From assembly GCA_045594025.1 (NCBI GenBank), contig JAZNXS010000005.1, forward strand, positions 1 to 27,696: a stretch of 27,696 bases of DNA, in the 5' to 3' direction. A model generated the notes under the pieces. It did no database searches, was not told the origin of the DNA, and saw nothing but the letters and a program-made list of their open reading frames with translations. Positions 1 through 9,080 of the stretch are shown here, in pieces (positions within the stretch are counted from its first letter, which is position 1; each line of letters opens with the position of its first letter). Both the position numbers and the translations under genes were made by a program. The stretch comes from Scatosoma sp045594025. Lineage in GTDB: Bacteria; Bacillota; Clostridia; Christensenellales; Borkfalkiaceae.

Positions 1-1
1 C

Positions 2-2599
2 GGCTGGTTGAGAGTATACGTCAACGTTCCTGCTATGATGGACAACAATGACGTATCTAACGTAAACAAAATTTATTTAACCGTTCACAGCACGAACGCT
101 GAAGCAAGCGGCAATTTGGAATTCTATCTTGATAACCTTCATTTTGAAACGTTGCCTACGTTTACCGTAACGTTTAAGGATTATGACGGCAGAGTCATTT
201 CCAGTGAAGAATACAAAGCAGGTTCGGCGGTAGCAGTACCTGCAGATCCTACGCGTGAAGCAATCGCAGGAGAATGTTCTTACGTATTCGCAGGCTGGGA
301 TTATGAAGTGACCGCAGTAACTTGCGACGCAACGTATACGGCAACTTATACCCTTGCAAACGTTGCGGATTTGTGGAACTGTTCCGTTGAAAACGGCGGT
401 ATTGACAGTATTACAAACGATACGGAAGTAAAGAGTGAAAACAGCTCGCATTCCTTGAATATTGTAGAACCTATTGCAGGCGGAAATATGCCTTACTTTG
501 CAATTACGCTGGATAAGACTTATGACTTGACGGGCAAATACATGGTATTCGACTTTAAGAATATCAGTAGAGACGGCTGGCTTGTTGTGTTTGATTTTGT
601 GAATAACGACAGCAAGCTGGGGCTTTGGAATATGTTGACGCTCAACAGTGGCGTAAACGAAGCAACGCATAAGTGTGAAGATTTAGGTAACGGCTGGCTG
701 AGAGTTTACGTAGATGCAGATGTTTTGAACAACTCGTTGAACAATGTAAGCAAGATTTACGTAACATTGAATGCATCTGACGGCAGTGGAGAGTTGAATT
801 TACATTTCGACAATCTTCATTTTGAAGAAAAACCTGAAATACCTACTTATACAATTACCTTTAAGGATTACGATGGCAGTGTGATTTCCAGTGAAGAATA
901 CGAAGCAGGTGCAACGGTAGCCGTGCCTGCAGATCCTACGCGTGAAGCACTTGCAGGCGAATGTACGTATACGTTTGCAGGTTGGGATTATGCGGTAACG
1001 GCAGCAAACTGTGACGCAACCTACACGGCAACATATACAGTGGCAAGCATTGACGACTTGTGGAACTGCAGTGTTGAAAACGGCGGTATTGACAGTATTA
1101 CAAACGATACGGAAGTGAAGAGTGAAAACAGCGCGCATTCGTTGAAGATTGTAGAACCTTTTGCATCGGGCAACCTTCCTTACTTTGCAATTACGCTGGA
1201 TAAGACTTATGACTTGACGGGCAAATACATGGTATTTGACGCAAATATCAGCAAAGACGGCTGGCTTCTTGTCTTCGATTTCGTAAACAACAATGCAAAG
1301 CTTAATTTGTGGAATATGCTTACAATTAAGAGTGGCACGGAAGAAAGCACCCATACTTGTAAAGATTTAGGTAACGGCTGGGTTAGAGTTTACGTGGATG
1401 TGGACGTTTTGAACGCGTCGTTGAACGGTGTAAGCAAGATTTATGCAACAGTCAACGCTTCCGATGGTAGCGGTACTTTGGAATTTAATTTCGACAATCT
1501 TCATTTTGAAGAAAAAACTGTTGAACCTGACGTTCCCGTTGAACCCGAAGAACCTACGCTTACCGAAGCGGATGACAGCATCAGCGGTTGCGGCTTGATA
1601 GCGGTAAACGGCGGTACGGCAAGCATTGATACGAACGTCGTAAGTACCTATTCCGAAAAATCTGCGAAATTCAACGTTCCCGCAGGGAATAGTGGGGTTT
1701 GGTGGAATTATGACGTTGATGTAACGGCGTTACTTGACGGAAAGGGCGCAAACTTTAGCGGAAAAACCATTACGTTCGACGTGAAAATCGTTGGTAATAT
1801 GACGTGGGTTGGCTTTACAGTAGCAGACGGCAACGGCGCTTATGCTACCCCCAACGGCGAAAGCTACGCATGGATGAATTTGAGTGACGGTTGGTCTGGT
1901 TTCGGTATGTCGATTGCGGCAATCGATAACGGTTGGTTTAGGGTTAGCCTTACGGTAGATACCATGTTCAGCGGTGCAAGCTCTAACCTTGCGAAACTTC
2001 GTTTCTTGGTAAATCCTCAAGACGCTAACGAAGCAAGCATGTATGTGGATAACTTATATCTCGGTGAATTAACGGCATATGTAGAACCTACCCGTACCGA
2101 AGCGGACGATGCAATCGGTAGCTGCGGTCTTGTAGCTGTAAACGGCGGCACGATGTCTTTAGATACGAGCGTTGTCAGCACGAACTCTGAAAAGTCGATA
2201 AAATGCAACGTACCTGCAGGGAATAGCGGCGTTTGGTGGAATTACGACATCAGCTTGGTGGAAGTAAACGGTGGTGCGGCGAATTTGAGTGGTAAGACGA
2301 TTACGTTCGATGTGAAAATCGTCGGCAATATGACTTGGGTAGGCTTTACCGTTGCAGACGGCAATGGCGCTTATGCAACGCCCAACGGTGAAAGCTACGC
2401 ATGGATGAATTTGAGCGACGGTTGGTCGGGTTTCGGTATGTCGATTACGGCAATCGATAACGGTTGGTTTAGGGTTAGCCTTACGGTAGATACCATGTTT
2501 AGCGGTGCAAGTTCTAACCTTGCGAAGCTTCGCTTCTTGGTAAATCCTCAAGACGGCAATGAAGCAAACATGTATATTGATAACTTGTATCTTAACTAA
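2..2599 (+). CDS. Giant modular secreted protein, C-terminal part (5' end outside window)
   Basis: The frame is open from base 2, and its first codons (Gly-Trp-Leu-Arg-Val-Tyr) match the middle of a module repeated later, so the true start lies upstream. The visible 865 residues are an array of three sequence types. Type A modules (about residues 1-55 partial, 123-276 and 353-503) run from a Leu-Trp-Asn-Cys start to a closing DNLHF strand. InlB/Listeria-Bacteroides-type repeats (about 60-120 and 282-345) have TFKDYDG, ADPTRE and FAGWDY signatures. Two type B modules (about 521-689 and 698-865) run from TEADD to DNLYL. An acidic, Pro-rich linker (around 503-520) separates A from B. The closing DNLxF/DNLYL strand resembles the last strand of many carbohydrate-binding beta-sandwich modules, so A and B are probably glycan-binding; that is inference. 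The protein ends right after the last module, with no LPXTG, dockerin or SLH segment. The reading frame is certain; the function is not. Confidence 0.85.
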   Translation, partial: GWLRVYVNVPAMMDNNDVSNVNKIYLTVHSTNAEASGNLEFYLDNLHFETLPTFTVTFKDYDGRVISSEEYKAGSAVAVPADPTREAIAGECSYVFAGWDYEVTAVTCDATYTATYTLANVADLWNCSVENGGIDSITNDTEVKSENSSHSLNIVEPIAGGNMPYFAITLDKTYDLTGKYMVFDFKNISRDGWLVVFDFVNNDSKLGLWNMLTLNSGVNEATHKCEDLGNGWLRVYVDADVLNNSLNNVSKIYVTLNASDGSGELNLHFDNLHFEEKPEIPTYTITFKDYDGSVISSEEYEAGATVAVPADPTREALAGECTYTFAGWDYAVTAANCDATYTATYTVASIDDLWNCSVENGGIDSITNDTEVKSENSAHSLKIVEPFASGNLPYFAITLDKTYDLTGKYMVFDANISKDGWLLVFDFVNNNAKLNLWNMLTIKSGTEESTHTCKDLGNGWVRVYVDVDVLNASLNGVSKIYATVNASDGSGTLEFNFDNLHFEEKTVEPDVPVEPEEPTLTEADDSISGCGLIAVNGGTASIDTNVVSTYSEKSAKFNVPAGNSGVWWNYDVDVTALLDGKGANFSGKTITFDVKIVGNMTWVGFTVADGNGAYATPNGESYAWMNLSDGWSGFGMSIAAIDNGWFRVSLTVDTMFSGASSNLAKLRFLVNPQDANEASMYVDNLYLGELTAYVEPTRTEADDAIGSCGLVAVNGGTMSLDTSVVSTNSEKSIKCNVPAGNSGVWWNYDISLVEVNGGAANLSGKTITFDVKIVGNMTWVGFTVADGNGAYATPNGESYAWMNLSDGWSGFGMSITAIDNGWFRVSLTVDTMFSGASSNLAKLRFLVNPQDGNEANMYIDNLYLN
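359..2596 (+). repeat. Tandem module array with long identical DNA runs
   Basis: The modules are repeated at DNA level as well as protein level. Bases 491-549 and 1178-1236 are identical over 59 nt (type A modules). Bases 1917-1968 and 2448-2499 are identical over 52 nt (type B modules). Both were compared by eye. Such runs suggest recent duplication or gene conversion and could allow slippage or recombination that changes module number. Confidence 0.85.
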
Positions 2600-2606
2600 A
2601 AAAGAA

Positions 2607-2638
2607 GTAAGGTTGACCTGGAAAAAGGTCAGCCTTAC
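2607..2638. other. Intergenic hairpin, copy 1 (13-bp stem)
   Basis: Arms GTAAGGTTGACCT (2607-2619) and AGGTCAGCCTTAC (2626-2638) pair over 13 bp with one G-T wobble around a 6-nt loop. It begins eight bases after the stop of the first giant gene. On the + strand no T tract follows. An A-rich stretch precedes it, so only a minus-strand transcript would look like a classic intrinsic terminator. A near-identical hairpin sits after the next giant gene. Confidence 0.8.
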
Positions 2639-2663
2639 CCTCTAATCGAAAAGGAGTATATTC

Positions 2664-2786
2664 ATGAAAGACATTTATGAAGAACCTAATGTAACAATAC
2701 TCATCTTGCAAGATGAAATCATTAGCACGTCCACAGGGAAGGACCCGTTTAACGACGATTACCAAGATTTTGGTGATGGTAATTAA
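2664..2786 (+). CDS. Small acidic peptide, 40 aa, unknown function
   Basis: An ATG preceded by AAAGGAG at good spacing opens a 40-codon frame ending in TAA at 2784-2786. That stop overlaps the Shine-Dalgarno region of the next gene, which starts 12 bases later. The product begins MKDIYEEP, has a central hydrophobic stretch and the motif DEIISTSTG, and ends in an acidic, Gly-rich tail (DDYQDFGDGN). There is no signal peptide or Cys. Short proteins of the pattern YxxPxVxVxxFxxxDVIxTS are common but uncharacterised in gut Firmicutes and Bacteroidetes, and this fits that pattern from memory. Its position between two module-sharing surface proteins suggests co-expression. A ribosomally made modified-peptide precursor is possible, but no modifying enzyme is in the window. 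Confidence 0.65.
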   Translation: MKDIYEEPNVTILILQDEIISTSTGKDPFNDDYQDFGDGN

Positions 2787-2798
2787 GGAGGGAAAAAT

Positions 2799-5700
2799 AT
2801 GAAGAAGTTGTGTAAAAGAATTTTAACAGCCTTAAGTATTGCATGTTTATGCACCGTGGCCTCTGTTGTCGGGGTAAAAACGAGCGATTCCGTTGTTGCA
2901 AGCGCGGAAGAGTTGGGCACGTATAATATCAGCTTGAACATGAACGAGTATGATTTGCGTGACAACGGTGTAGCAACGGATAAAGGCGAGAAATACTTGT
3001 ATTTAGCAATTGAAGGGGGCGATTCGATTCCGTACAGCGGCGATTGGAGCGTTTCCTATACCTCAGATACTGCTGTCACGGTAAACGGCGTTGTACAATC
3101 TGCCGCTATGATTAAAACGGATGCGCAGCGTGTAGCATTTCCGTTGAAAAATAGTGCACTGGATTATGGCGATTTGCAAGCAGGAACAGCAATCACGATC
3201 GACGGTACGTTTGCGAACGCTGAAAACTCGTTTACGGTAAACGAAGCAACGTTTATCTATGACGGCTATACGTGGACGGAAGAAAACGATGGCTATGAAT
3301 TGCAGTATTCCGCAGAAGCAAACGGCGCGCCCCAAAACGGTTTATATGCGTCCATGGCGCAAAACGATATTCCTTTTGACGCGGGTTGGAGTATATGGCT
3401 GAACCCTTGCAGGGACGACCAGTTTGTTTTGACAAGCGGCGGCACCAATACGGCGTTTAGAGGCGGTTTGTGTAAATACGGCGCGGCGGATTGGTACGTG
3501 ACGTTTAACAGCGATTCGACGGGACTGTATAACAGTGGTAATAGTACGCCTACGGAAGGGGATGTAATCACCTTGGGCGGTTGGTTCTATCGTGGAACGG
3601 ATTTTATCTATATCGAGAACGCACAGTATCAGTTTACAAGTGGCGCTTGGACAAATGTAACGCCGTCCATTAACGTACAGTTAAACGGCGAAACAGTTGA
3701 TGGAGATATCATTTCCGTTATGCCAAACACGGAGGCGAGTGTTATTACGGCAAGCTCTTCTTCTGGAAACGTGGCTACCGTGTACGAAACGAATGCCGTT
3801 TCAGACGGGAAATTCGTCCTTCGCAGCGGCGAAGGTATATCGCATTACCGCGCGAACTTTATCGTGGAAAAAGATTGTGGCGTAAGAAAATATTATTTCA
3901 CAAAAGAAATGGTGATTTGCGTAGGCCTTGAAGATTTTGTCATGGAAGAGGGTGCGTCAGTGCGTGTGAACGGCGATACCGTCAACGGGCTTCGTTTTAT
4001 TGCAGAAATGTCGGCGGAAACGTATGAAAGCCTTATGGCACAAGATGCACAGTTCGGTATGGTCATCGTTCCTCGCGATTATATCACGGACGGATATGAA
4101 TTGACGGTGGCAAATCTGTTTGGCGCAAACGCGAAATATTCCGAAACAGCGACAGCGGGCGCAAGTCAGGCTGTTCGTAGAATGTTGCATTTAGATCAAC
4201 TCATTCCTGCTGATCATGATAAAGACGGAAAATATGAGGTGCGCGGTGCGATCACAGACATTTTAACGAACAATCTCACCCGTGAATTTGTCGGCGTGGC
4301 GTACGTGAAATTAGGCAACGAATACATTTTGGCAAGCTATTTTGCTGATGAAATGGATAACAATGCTCGTTCTATTTATTACGTTTCGCAAAAGGCAATT
4401 GACGCTGGTGATAACGCAAGTGCGGTACAAACCAAGTACATCGATACATACAATAAATACGTAAGCGATGCAGGGAAAACGTACAATAGAACGTATACCG
4501 TAAACTATATCACGACTATCAACGGTAAGAGCAGCGTAGAAACGGAAACGGTTACGGCAGAGTTGAACTCTGCAATCAATCTTACGGCGAAGGAAATTAG
4601 CGGTTATACGATTACGTCGGCTTCCACGATTAACAGTAAAGTTTACGCAAATAAGGAAAACGTGTTCAACTTCTATTATACGGTAGAAGGCGCGCCTGTG
4701 TTTGACAACGTAGCATGGTATCACCCTGAGTTGGATTCTTCCAACAACTATGACAACACGCACAACGACACCGTAGCGCAAACGATGAAAGCGGCAGGCT
4801 TTACGACGGTAGTGCTTGGCGGTGGTGACTACGGCGTACAGCTTACAAGTGAAGCAAATATCGCGGTAACCAGAAATATCATCGATATGTTCTATCGCAA
4901 CGGTATCAAGTCCATCGTTTGGACGGGCAACTGGTCGGATACGGAAGAATATGCATTTGAAACCTTGCCTGACTTCTCGAATCACGAAGGCTTTGCAGGT
5001 TTCTTCACGTGGGATGAACCCAAACCCATGACAGCGGCGATGAATACTTTGGCGGAATATGCAGACTGGTATAAGGCTGCATACGGCGCAGATGCGGCTC
5101 CGTTTATGGTAAACTTGTTGCCTTCCTATGCTTATTTTGAAGACAACGATTATGAGTCCTATTCCGCTTACGTAAAAGCATATTGCGATATCGTACTCTC
5201 CGAATTTGACGGTACGGAATATACAAAATATCTTTCCGTAGATAGCTATCCTATCAAAGCGGACGGAACGCTTAGAGATACTTTCCTTTACGATTGGGCG
5301 GTATTGAAGGCGTATGCTATGCAGTACGGTGCGGAAATGCACACTGTTTTGCAGGGCTGCGGCTTTGAAGATGACTCCAACGGCACGACTTATAACAAAG
5401 CGCCCACGGAAGAACAAATGCGTTTGCAGCTTTACACAGCGCTTGCGTTTGGTGCAGACTCCATTTCTTGGTGGTCGTACTATCCTTTGAACGTCGTAGT
5501 GGACGGTGCGTTGAATGCAGACGGCACGACGACGGAAGTTTACAACGATATGAAGACTGTCAACAACGAGCTGGCAACCTTTGGCTCGCTGTTTAAGAAC
5601 TACGACTGGAAGGGTGTGATTATGAGCAGCCCCGACAGCGGCTTCTTCGGAATCAACGCAGACGCGCAATATCAAGCGTATAAAAAGGTAAAAAATGAAA

Positions 5701-8700
5701 GCTTGTTCTCGCAATACTTGCTTTCGGCAAGCAATACTTCTTCTTTCTCGTCTATTTCGGGCTCGGGCAGTAACCATATCGTTAGCGTCATGGAAGATGC
5801 GGACGGTAACGAAGCATTCGTAGCGGTAAACTATGCGGCAGTAAAAGACAGCAAGACGCTTTCGCTTACCTTTACGGGAAATACCATTGGTCAATACGCT
5901 ATTTATAAAAACGGCGAAATGGAAACGGTTACCATCGGCACCAGCGGTTATACCTTGACGCTTGCTCCTGGTGAAGGTGCGTTCATCGTAGAAGCGAATA
6001 GTGAACACACCGTAACGTTTAAGAATTGGGACGGCACGGTATTGCAGGAAGAAACCCTCACGTTTGGTAGCGTTCCCGAATATAAGGGCGCAACGCCTAC
6101 AAGAGAAGGCTATACGTTCACGGGTTGGACGCCCGAAATCGGCGCAATCAGCGGTGATACCGTTTATACGGCGTTGTTTGAAGAATTGCCTAAGTATACG
6201 ATTACCTTCAAGAACGACGACGGAACAGTACTTTCGAGCAAGGAATATTATCAAGGTGCGACGGTTGTAGAACCTGCAACGCCTACCAAAGCAGCGGTTG
6301 AAGGTGAATACAGCTATGCATTTGCAGGTTGGGATTATCCCGTAACGACGGTTGGTTGTGATGCAACGTACTGCGCAACCTATACGAAGGTGCTTATCGA
6401 CTTATTCAACTGTGAGCTTGAAAACGGCGGCATTGACAGTATCACGAACGATACGAATATGAAGAGCCAAGGAAGCACGCATTCCTTGAATATCGTTGAA
6501 TCGATTTCTTCGGAAAATCTTCCTTACTTTGCAATTACGTTGGATAAGACCTATGATTTGACTGATAAATACATGGTATTTGATTACCATGCCGTGAATG
6601 CGGATTGCTGGATTGTTAGCTTCGACTTTGTAAATAATAATGCAAAGCTTAATTTGTTTAATGCGTTTAGCTTGAACGCTAATGTTAGCGAAAGCACGCA
6701 TTACTGCGAAGATATCGGCGACGGTTGGATTAGAGTGTACGTAGACTTGGATTCTTTTGGTGCATCGTTGGATAACGTAAGTAGAATTTATGCAGTGCTC
6801 AATGCGGCGGACGGTAGCGGTCAACGCAATCTCCATTTCGATAACTTGCATTTTGTAACCACGCCTACGCATACGATTACGTTCAAGGATTGGGACGGTA
6901 GTGTGATTTCCAGCGCAGAATATGCGCTTGGCGCAACCGTAAACGTACCTGCTAATCCTACGAGAGCAACAGATGCAGGCGAATGTTCGTACGTATTTGC
7001 AGGTTGGGATTATACGGTAACGGCTGTTCAAAGAAACGCAACTTATACGGCAACGTATACGAAGACGGACATGGTTGACTTGTGGAACGGCGCGCTCGAA
7101 AACGGCGGTATTGATACGATAACGAATGATACTACGGAAAGAAGCGAAGATAGCACGTATTCGTTGAATATCGTTGAATCCATTTCGTCGGGCAACCTTC
7201 CTTACTTTGCAATCACGCTGGATAAGACCTATGACTTGACGAATAGCTACATGGTATTCGACTTCAAGAATATCAATAGAAGCGGTTGGCTTGTCGTATT
7301 CGACTTCGTGAACAACGGCGGTAAGCTTGGTCTTTGGAATATGATGACGCTCAATAGCGGTATCGATGAAACTACACATTACTGTGAAGACCTTGGCAAC
7401 GGATGGTTGAGGGTTTACGTAGACGTAGACGCTTTGAACTCGTCGCTCAGCGGTGTAAGCAAAATTTACGCAACGCTTAATGCATCGGACGGCAGCGGTA
7501 CGTTGGATCTTAATTTCGATAACTTGCATTTCGAAAAGAAACGCGTATACACCGAAGCGGACGACGCAGTGACGGCTTGCGGTTTGACGGCTGCAAACGG
7601 CGGTACAATGACAGTGGATACGAGCGTTGTAAGCATTAATTCGACGAAGTCGGCTAAGGCAACCGTCCCCGCAGGAAACAGCGGCGTTTGGTGGAATTAC
7701 GACCTTGATTTGACGAAGATCACGGGCAACGCACTGAACTTTAGCGGCAAGACGATTACGTTTGACGTGAAGATCGTCGGCAATATGACGTGGGTAGGCT
7801 TTACGGTAGCAGACGGCAACGGTACTTATGTGCAAGTAAATGGCGAAAACTATGCCTGGATGAATTTGACGAGCGGTTGGTCGGGTTACGGTATGTCGAT
7901 TGCATCGATTAATGACGGTTGGTTTAGAGTTTCGCTTACTGCAGATACATCGTTCAGCGCTTGCAGCAGCAATATTACAAAACTTCGTTTCTTGGTAAAT
8001 CCTCAGGACGGCAACGAAGCAAGCTTGTATATCGACAATTTGTACCTTGACGAAGTGATTACCTTGCCTACGGAAGCGGACGATGCTAGCACGGCTTGCG
8101 GCTTGAGTCCTATAAACGGCGGTTCGATGTCTGTGGATACAAGCGTTTACAGTGTATTCTCGACGCAATCGATTAAGGCAAACGTACCTGCAGGAAACAG
8201 CGGCGTTTGGTGGAACTATGACCTCGATTTGACAACGTTCTTCGGCAGCGCGATGAATATGAGTGGCAAAACGATTACGTTTGACGTGAAGATTGTCGGT
8301 AATATGACCTGGGTAGGCTTTACGGTAGCGGATGGCAATGGCACTTATGTGCAAGTAAATGGCGAAAGCTATGCCTGGATGAATTTGAGCAACGGTTGGT
8401 CGGGCTATGGTATGTCGATTGTATCTATCGCTGACGGATGGTATAGAGTTTCGTTTAATCCCGATACGTCGTTTAGCAGTGTAGGCAGCAATATCGCTAA
8501 ATTCCGTTTCTTGGTAAATCCTCAGGACGCTAACGAAGCAAGCTTGTATATCGATAACTTGTACGTTGCAAATTGCATTCCTACCGATTATATCGGTCAG
8601 TGTGGTTTGGTTGCGGTCAACGGCGGTAGCATATCTAAGGATACCGAAACGGTTAGCAAGCTTTCCACGGAATCCGTAAAATGTACCGTTCCTGCGGGCA

Positions 8701-9065
8701 ACAACGATGCGTGGTGGAATTATGACGTTAGCTTGAGAGAAATTGCAAACGGCACGTTGGATTTGAGTGGTCAGACAATCAGTTTTGATATGAAGATTGA
8801 CGGTAGCATGGGTTGGGCAGGCTTTGCCGTATCTGCCGACGGGGTTACTTATAGCGATTATGCTTGGACGAATCTTTCCGACGGTTGGTCGGGGTACGGC
8901 ATTTCCGTAAAAGCCATCGGCGATGGTTGGATGAGATGTACGGTCACGTTGGATACAAATTTCAGCGCGTACAGCGGTGCTGTTGGGGTACTCCGTTTTA
9001 TGGTTCATCCCACGGATGACAACCAATCGATTATGTATCTCGACAACTTGTATCTTGGTGCATAA
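2799..9065 (+). CDS. Giant secreted modular protein with putative TIM-barrel glycosidase-like domain
   Basis: 2088 residues, started by an ATG behind AAGGAGGG. Residues 1 to about 36 form a signal peptide (KKLCKR, a hydrophobic stretch, then VVASAEE). Two beta-rich regions follow (about 37-290). A domain at about 381-558 contains the motif VRVNGDTVNGLRF, and a MucBP-like stretch lies at about 562-630. Residues about 634-965 look like an (alpha/beta)8 glycosidase-type barrel: GFFTWDEP with Glu740 as a candidate acid/base, SVDSYP (Asp815) and SWWSYYP (from Ser890). A beta domain runs to about 1068. The rest consists of InlB-type repeats (about 1071-1130, 1132-1198 and 1358-1423), two type A modules (1199-1353 and 1425-1581) and three type B modules (1583-1753, 1755-1923 and 1924-2088). 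There is no LPXTG, dockerin or SLH anchor. Likely role: extracellular binding and perhaps cleavage of glycans. The barrel assignment is inference; no known GH family was recognised. Confidence 0.85.
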   Translation: MKKLCKRILTALSIACLCTVASVVGVKTSDSVVASAEELGTYNISLNMNEYDLRDNGVATDKGEKYLYLAIEGGDSIPYSGDWSVSYTSDTAVTVNGVVQSAAMIKTDAQRVAFPLKNSALDYGDLQAGTAITIDGTFANAENSFTVNEATFIYDGYTWTEENDGYELQYSAEANGAPQNGLYASMAQNDIPFDAGWSIWLNPCRDDQFVLTSGGTNTAFRGGLCKYGAADWYVTFNSDSTGLYNSGNSTPTEGDVITLGGWFYRGTDFIYIENAQYQFTSGAWTNVTPSINVQLNGETVDGDIISVMPNTEASVITASSSSGNVATVYETNAVSDGKFVLRSGEGISHYRANFIVEKDCGVRKYYFTKEMVICVGLEDFVMEEGASVRVNGDTVNGLRFIAEMSAETYESLMAQDAQFGMVIVPRDYITDGYELTVANLFGANAKYSETATAGASQAVRRMLHLDQLIPADHDKDGKYEVRGAITDILTNNLTREFVGVAYVKLGNEYILASYFADEMDNNARSIYYVSQKAIDAGDNASAVQTKYIDTYNKYVSDAGKTYNRTYTVNYITTINGKSSVETETVTAELNSAINLTAKEISGYTITSASTINSKVYANKENVFNFYYTVEGAPVFDNVAWYHPELDSSNNYDNTHNDTVAQTMKAAGFTTVVLGGGDYGVQLTSEANIAVTRNIIDMFYRNGIKSIVWTGNWSDTEEYAFETLPDFSNHEGFAGFFTWDEPKPMTAAMNTLAEYADWYKAAYGADAAPFMVNLLPSYAYFEDNDYESYSAYVKAYCDIVLSEFDGTEYTKYLSVDSYPIKADGTLRDTFLYDWAVLKAYAMQYGAEMHTVLQGCGFEDDSNGTTYNKAPTEEQMRLQLYTALAFGADSISWWSYYPLNVVVDGALNADGTTTEVYNDMKTVNNELATFGSLFKNYDWKGVIMSSPDSGFFGINADAQYQAYKKVKNESLFSQYLLSASNTSSFSSISGSGSNHIVSVMEDADGNEAFVAVNYAAVKDSKTLSLTFTGNTIGQYAIYKNGEMETVTIGTSGYTLTLAPGEGAFIVEANSEHTVTFKNWDGTVLQEETLTFGSVPEYKGATPTREGYTFTGWTPEIGAISGDTVYTALFEELPKYTITFKNDDGTVLSSKEYYQGATVVEPATPTKAAVEGEYSYAFAGWDYPVTTVGCDATYCATYTKVLIDLFNCELENGGIDSITNDTNMKSQGSTHSLNIVESISSENLPYFAITLDKTYDLTDKYMVFDYHAVNADCWIVSFDFVNNNAKLNLFNAFSLNANVSESTHYCEDIGDGWIRVYVDLDSFGASLDNVSRIYAVLNAADGSGQRNLHFDNLHFVTTPTHTITFKDWDGSVISSAEYALGATVNVPANPTRATDAGECSYVFAGWDYTVTAVQRNATYTATYTKTDMVDLWNGALENGGIDTITNDTTERSEDSTYSLNIVESISSGNLPYFAITLDKTYDLTNSYMVFDFKNINRSGWLVVFDFVNNGGKLGLWNMMTLNSGIDETTHYCEDLGNGWLRVYVDVDALNSSLSGVSKIYATLNASDGSGTLDLNFDNLHFEKKRVYTEADDAVTACGLTAANGGTMTVDTSVVSINSTKSAKATVPAGNSGVWWNYDLDLTKITGNALNFSGKTITFDVKIVGNMTWVGFTVADGNGTYVQVNGENYAWMNLTSGWSGYGMSIASINDGWFRVSLTADTSFSACSSNITKLRFLVNPQDGNEASLYIDNLYLDEVITLPTEADDASTACGLSPINGGSMSVDTSVYSVFSTQSIKANVPAGNSGVWWNYDLDLTTFFGSAMNMSGKTITFDVKIVGNMTWVGFTVADGNGTYVQVNGESYAWMNLSNGWSGYGMSIVSIADGWYRVSFNPDTSFSSVGSNIAKFRFLVNPQDANEASLYIDNLYVANCIPTDYIGQCGLVAVNGGSISKDTETVSKLSTESVKCTVPAGNNDAWWNYDVSLREIANGTLDLSGQTISFDMKIDGSMGWAGFAVSADGVTYSDYAWTNLSDGWSGYGISVKAIGDGWMRCTVTLDTNFSAYSGAVGVLRFMVHPTDDNQSIMYLDNLYLGA
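6006..9062 (+). repeat. C-terminal module array shared with the preceding giant gene
   Basis: This stretch encodes InlB-type repeats, two type A modules and three type B modules, in the same order logic as the end of the upstream giant protein (repeat, A, repeat, A, B, B). The motifs FDVKIVGNMTWVGFTVADGN and FLVNPQD recur almost unchanged across the B modules of both proteins. The last B module is the most diverged (FDMKIDGSMGWAGFAV). The two genes look like a duplication followed by module gain or loss. Confidence 0.8.
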
Positions 9066-9080
9066 CGAAACAATAAAAAT

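Noticed and set aside
359..2596. CRISPR or non-coding repeat array
   Set aside because: The repeats are long, in one open frame, imperfect and without spacers; they are protein modules.
4311..6254. Minus-strand open frame of 647 codons
   Set aside because: Antisense to the barrel region of the giant gene, with the same unnatural composition and no ribosome binding site or promoter.
6402..9026. Minus-strand open frame of 874 codons opposite the giant gene
   Set aside because: It lies wholly antisense to repeated modules; its length comes from repeated DNA and codon bias of the sense frame. The product is rich in Arg, His, Cys and Ile, with no start signal and no family resemblance.
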